From: Spirodela intermedia
Taxonomy: Eukaryota > Streptophyta > Magnoliopsida > Alismatales > Araceae
Length of the DNA stretch: 64,000 bases
Direction: 5' to 3'
Assembly: GCA_902729315.2 (NCBI GenBank)
Contig: LR746268.1
Location: forward strand, 4,998,501-5,062,500
The position numbers and the translations under genes were made by a program. This document shows positions 62,850 through 64,000 of this stretch, piece by piece. The notes beneath the pieces were generated by a model. It had not been told where the DNA came from, made no database searches, and saw only the letters and a program-made list of their open reading frames with translations. Position 1 is the stretch's first letter. Each line of letters starts with the position of its first letter.

Positions 62850-63499
62850 CGGCATCTGCGCGGACACACAAGTTCGTGCTCCCAGCGATGGAAGAAAAGG
62901 TTTCTTGTGTTGCTTTCTTTGATTCTTGAGGGCCCCTTCCTCCCCCGCAGAAAAGTTTCCTCGACAGCTGCCTCTTCGTTTTCATCGAAAGGACTTGTGG
63001 TCGGATTCCATTCGGAAATCGTCTGCTTTGATTCATCTTGGAAGAAATGGGATGGAAGCTCTGATCGTTGTCGCTCCCCTGCTTTCCTCTCACTGCTTGC
63101 TTGCTGAGGCGGCGATTGGGCCGCCCCACAGTAAAGACTTGGGTTTTCTATTCTCATCTGTCCAGCCCACGTCCACATTTGGGAACTCGCACCGAGCATC
63201 GGGGGCGGCTCTGAGGCCACCGCCAAGTGCGAACACCGCCGTTTAGGCGCCGACTCGGCCTTTATGTTCAATTCATCGAGGGGACCCCTGAGCGAGCAGA
63301 GAGAGAAAGTATTTTCCAAGAACATTCATTCCCTGAAACTGCAGGTGAAAACCCGAGAAGTTATTTCATTTCAGACTGCGGAGAAGAAACACCGCAGAAA
63401 AGTTTCTTCTTTCTTCCATGTCTTACATATTTTTGAGGACGTGAAAGAACAAACGAAGGGGGAGACGCCGGGAGATTACAGACGGCGGACAGTCGCCGG
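62850..63499. other. Convergent intergenic region / 3' UTRs
   Basis: It lies between two genes pointing at each other, so it presumably contains both 3' UTRs. Several ORFs of 66-180 codons on both strands overlap each other here and have no family resemblance. Confidence 0.45.
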
Positions 63500-63709
63500 C
63501 TAACCGGCGTAGATGTGGATGCCGAGGGCGAGGATAAGGATGGTGAAGATGGCAAAGAAGAGGACGCTGTGGACGGCGATGGCCTTGCCGTTTGTCCGCA
63601 GCGACCCAAACTCCAGATGCTTTGTGCTCCCTGGGAAGGTGAACAGGAGGCCAGGGGACAGCAGCACAAACAGCACCACCCCCACCACCACCGGCGCCCA
63701 GTCGGCCAT
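63500..63709 (-). CDS. DUF3339 family small membrane protein, 69 aa
   Basis: The complete plant DUF3339 protein. It starts MADWAPVVVGVVLFVLLSPG, continues LLFTFPGS, HLEFGSLRTNGKAIAVH and ends ILALGIHIYAG. There are two hydrophobic helices (about residues 5-24 and 43-66) separated by the conserved FGSxRTNGKAIAVH loop. The length equals the family norm (about 65-70 aa). An in-frame methionine 29 codons upstream (63796) gives an Arg-rich, low-complexity extension, and the MADWxPV start is the family start. A single exon. The biochemical role is unknown, and the protein is predicted to sit in a membrane. It is transcribed toward the two-TM gene. Confidence 0.92.
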   Translation of the reverse strand: MADWAPVVVGVVLFVLLSPGLLFTFPGSTKHLEFGSLRTNGKAIAVHSVLFFAIFTILILALGIHIYAG

Positions 63710-64000
63710 TCGCCGCCGTCTCCTGCCTCTTCTCCGCTCCGCTCTACAGGACGGCGAAGGGGGAGGAGAAAACGAAACACTTGCCGGCGGGCGCATCTAA
63801 AGCAGCCCAAGTTGGTGACTTTGGGACGGCGCCTCGACGCGTGGCCGGAGTTGCAGATGATTCGCAGGGATGGGTTTGACGGGGGATGCCAAAATAGTCA
63901 TGAAAGACGCGCTCTTTATGTAGTTAACATAGAATTAACGCAATAATAAATCTCGTTATTGCCTGTTCTTTGGACTGTGTATAGGCACTTCGCGAGGAAT
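63710..64000 (-). promoter_or_regulatory. Upstream region of the DUF3339 gene
   Basis: GC-rich next to the start codon, then AT-richer toward the window end (about 63930-63960, with AATAATAAAT), where a minus-strand TATA element could lie. No further gene is visible before the window ends. Confidence 0.4.

Noticed and set aside
62141-62929. 262-codon + ORF overlapping the two-TM gene
   Set aside because: It starts in a (TTC)n leader and gives a poly-Phe, low-complexity protein; the overlapping 62442 frame has family-like N-terminus and two TM segments.
62783-63325. Minus ORFs of 149-180 codons between the two right-hand genes
   Set aside because: Overlapping, low-complexity, antisense to the two-TM CDS, with no recognisable domain.

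Overview
This is nuclear DNA of a flowering plant, most likely a monocot: it carries type-II (MIKC) MADS-box genes with the classical 185/79/62/100/42/42-nt exon plan, a plant-only DUF3339 gene, GC-rich 5' gene ends in an AT-rich background, and decayed Ty3/gypsy and Ty1/copia retrotransposons. The species cannot be named from the sequence. Genes are intron-split, so most long single-frame ORFs are not genes; the real exons were found from splice-site context and protein motifs.

Layout. 1-11.7 kb is AT-rich, transposon-derived DNA: a solo LTR in reverse orientation with a perfect 5-bp target duplication (673-2363), a decayed copia RT/RNase H block (7011-8165), and a decayed transposon-protein relic (about 9.4-9.9 kb). 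13.3-18.4 kb holds a complete 7-exon MIKC MADS gene on + (gene 1, 185 aa predicted). 21.9-25.45 kb is a truncated Ty3/gypsy element (LTR, primer-binding site, gag); 26.4-29.7 kb a decayed copia element on the minus strand; 30-35 kb is mostly AT-rich repeat relics.

The core of the window is a repeated module: the 3' end of gene 1 (+) facing the 3' end of a second, divergent, FLC/SOC1-like MADS gene (gene 2, minus). It exists three times. Module D1 (to 26.36 kb) keeps an intact gene 1, but exons 2-4 of its gene 2 have been replaced by the gypsy element. Modules D2 (about 35.2-48.47 kb) and D3 (about 48.49-61.94 kb) form a roughly 13-kb tandem duplication. Each carries a gene 2 copy (exon 1 at 47342-47526 and 60820-61004) with matching exons 2, 3, 4, 6 and 7, plus a relic of the gene 1 tail. 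Between gene 1's end and gene 2's end, each module holds a GC-rich block with TGGGCY (site II) motifs and a small CCG-repeat ORF on +, i.e. antisense to and downstream of gene 2.

At the right edge lie two ordinary small membrane-protein genes in convergent orientation: a 135-aa two-TM plant protein (+, 62442-62849) and a 69-aa DUF3339 protein (minus, 63500-63709).

Most notable: transposon pieces of one LTR family sit exactly where MADS exons are missing; the tandem gene 2 paralogues are nearly identical except for exon 3, where almost every change alters the protein; and the arrangement invites a test for antisense (COOLAIR-like) transcription at a monocot-type FLC-like locus.
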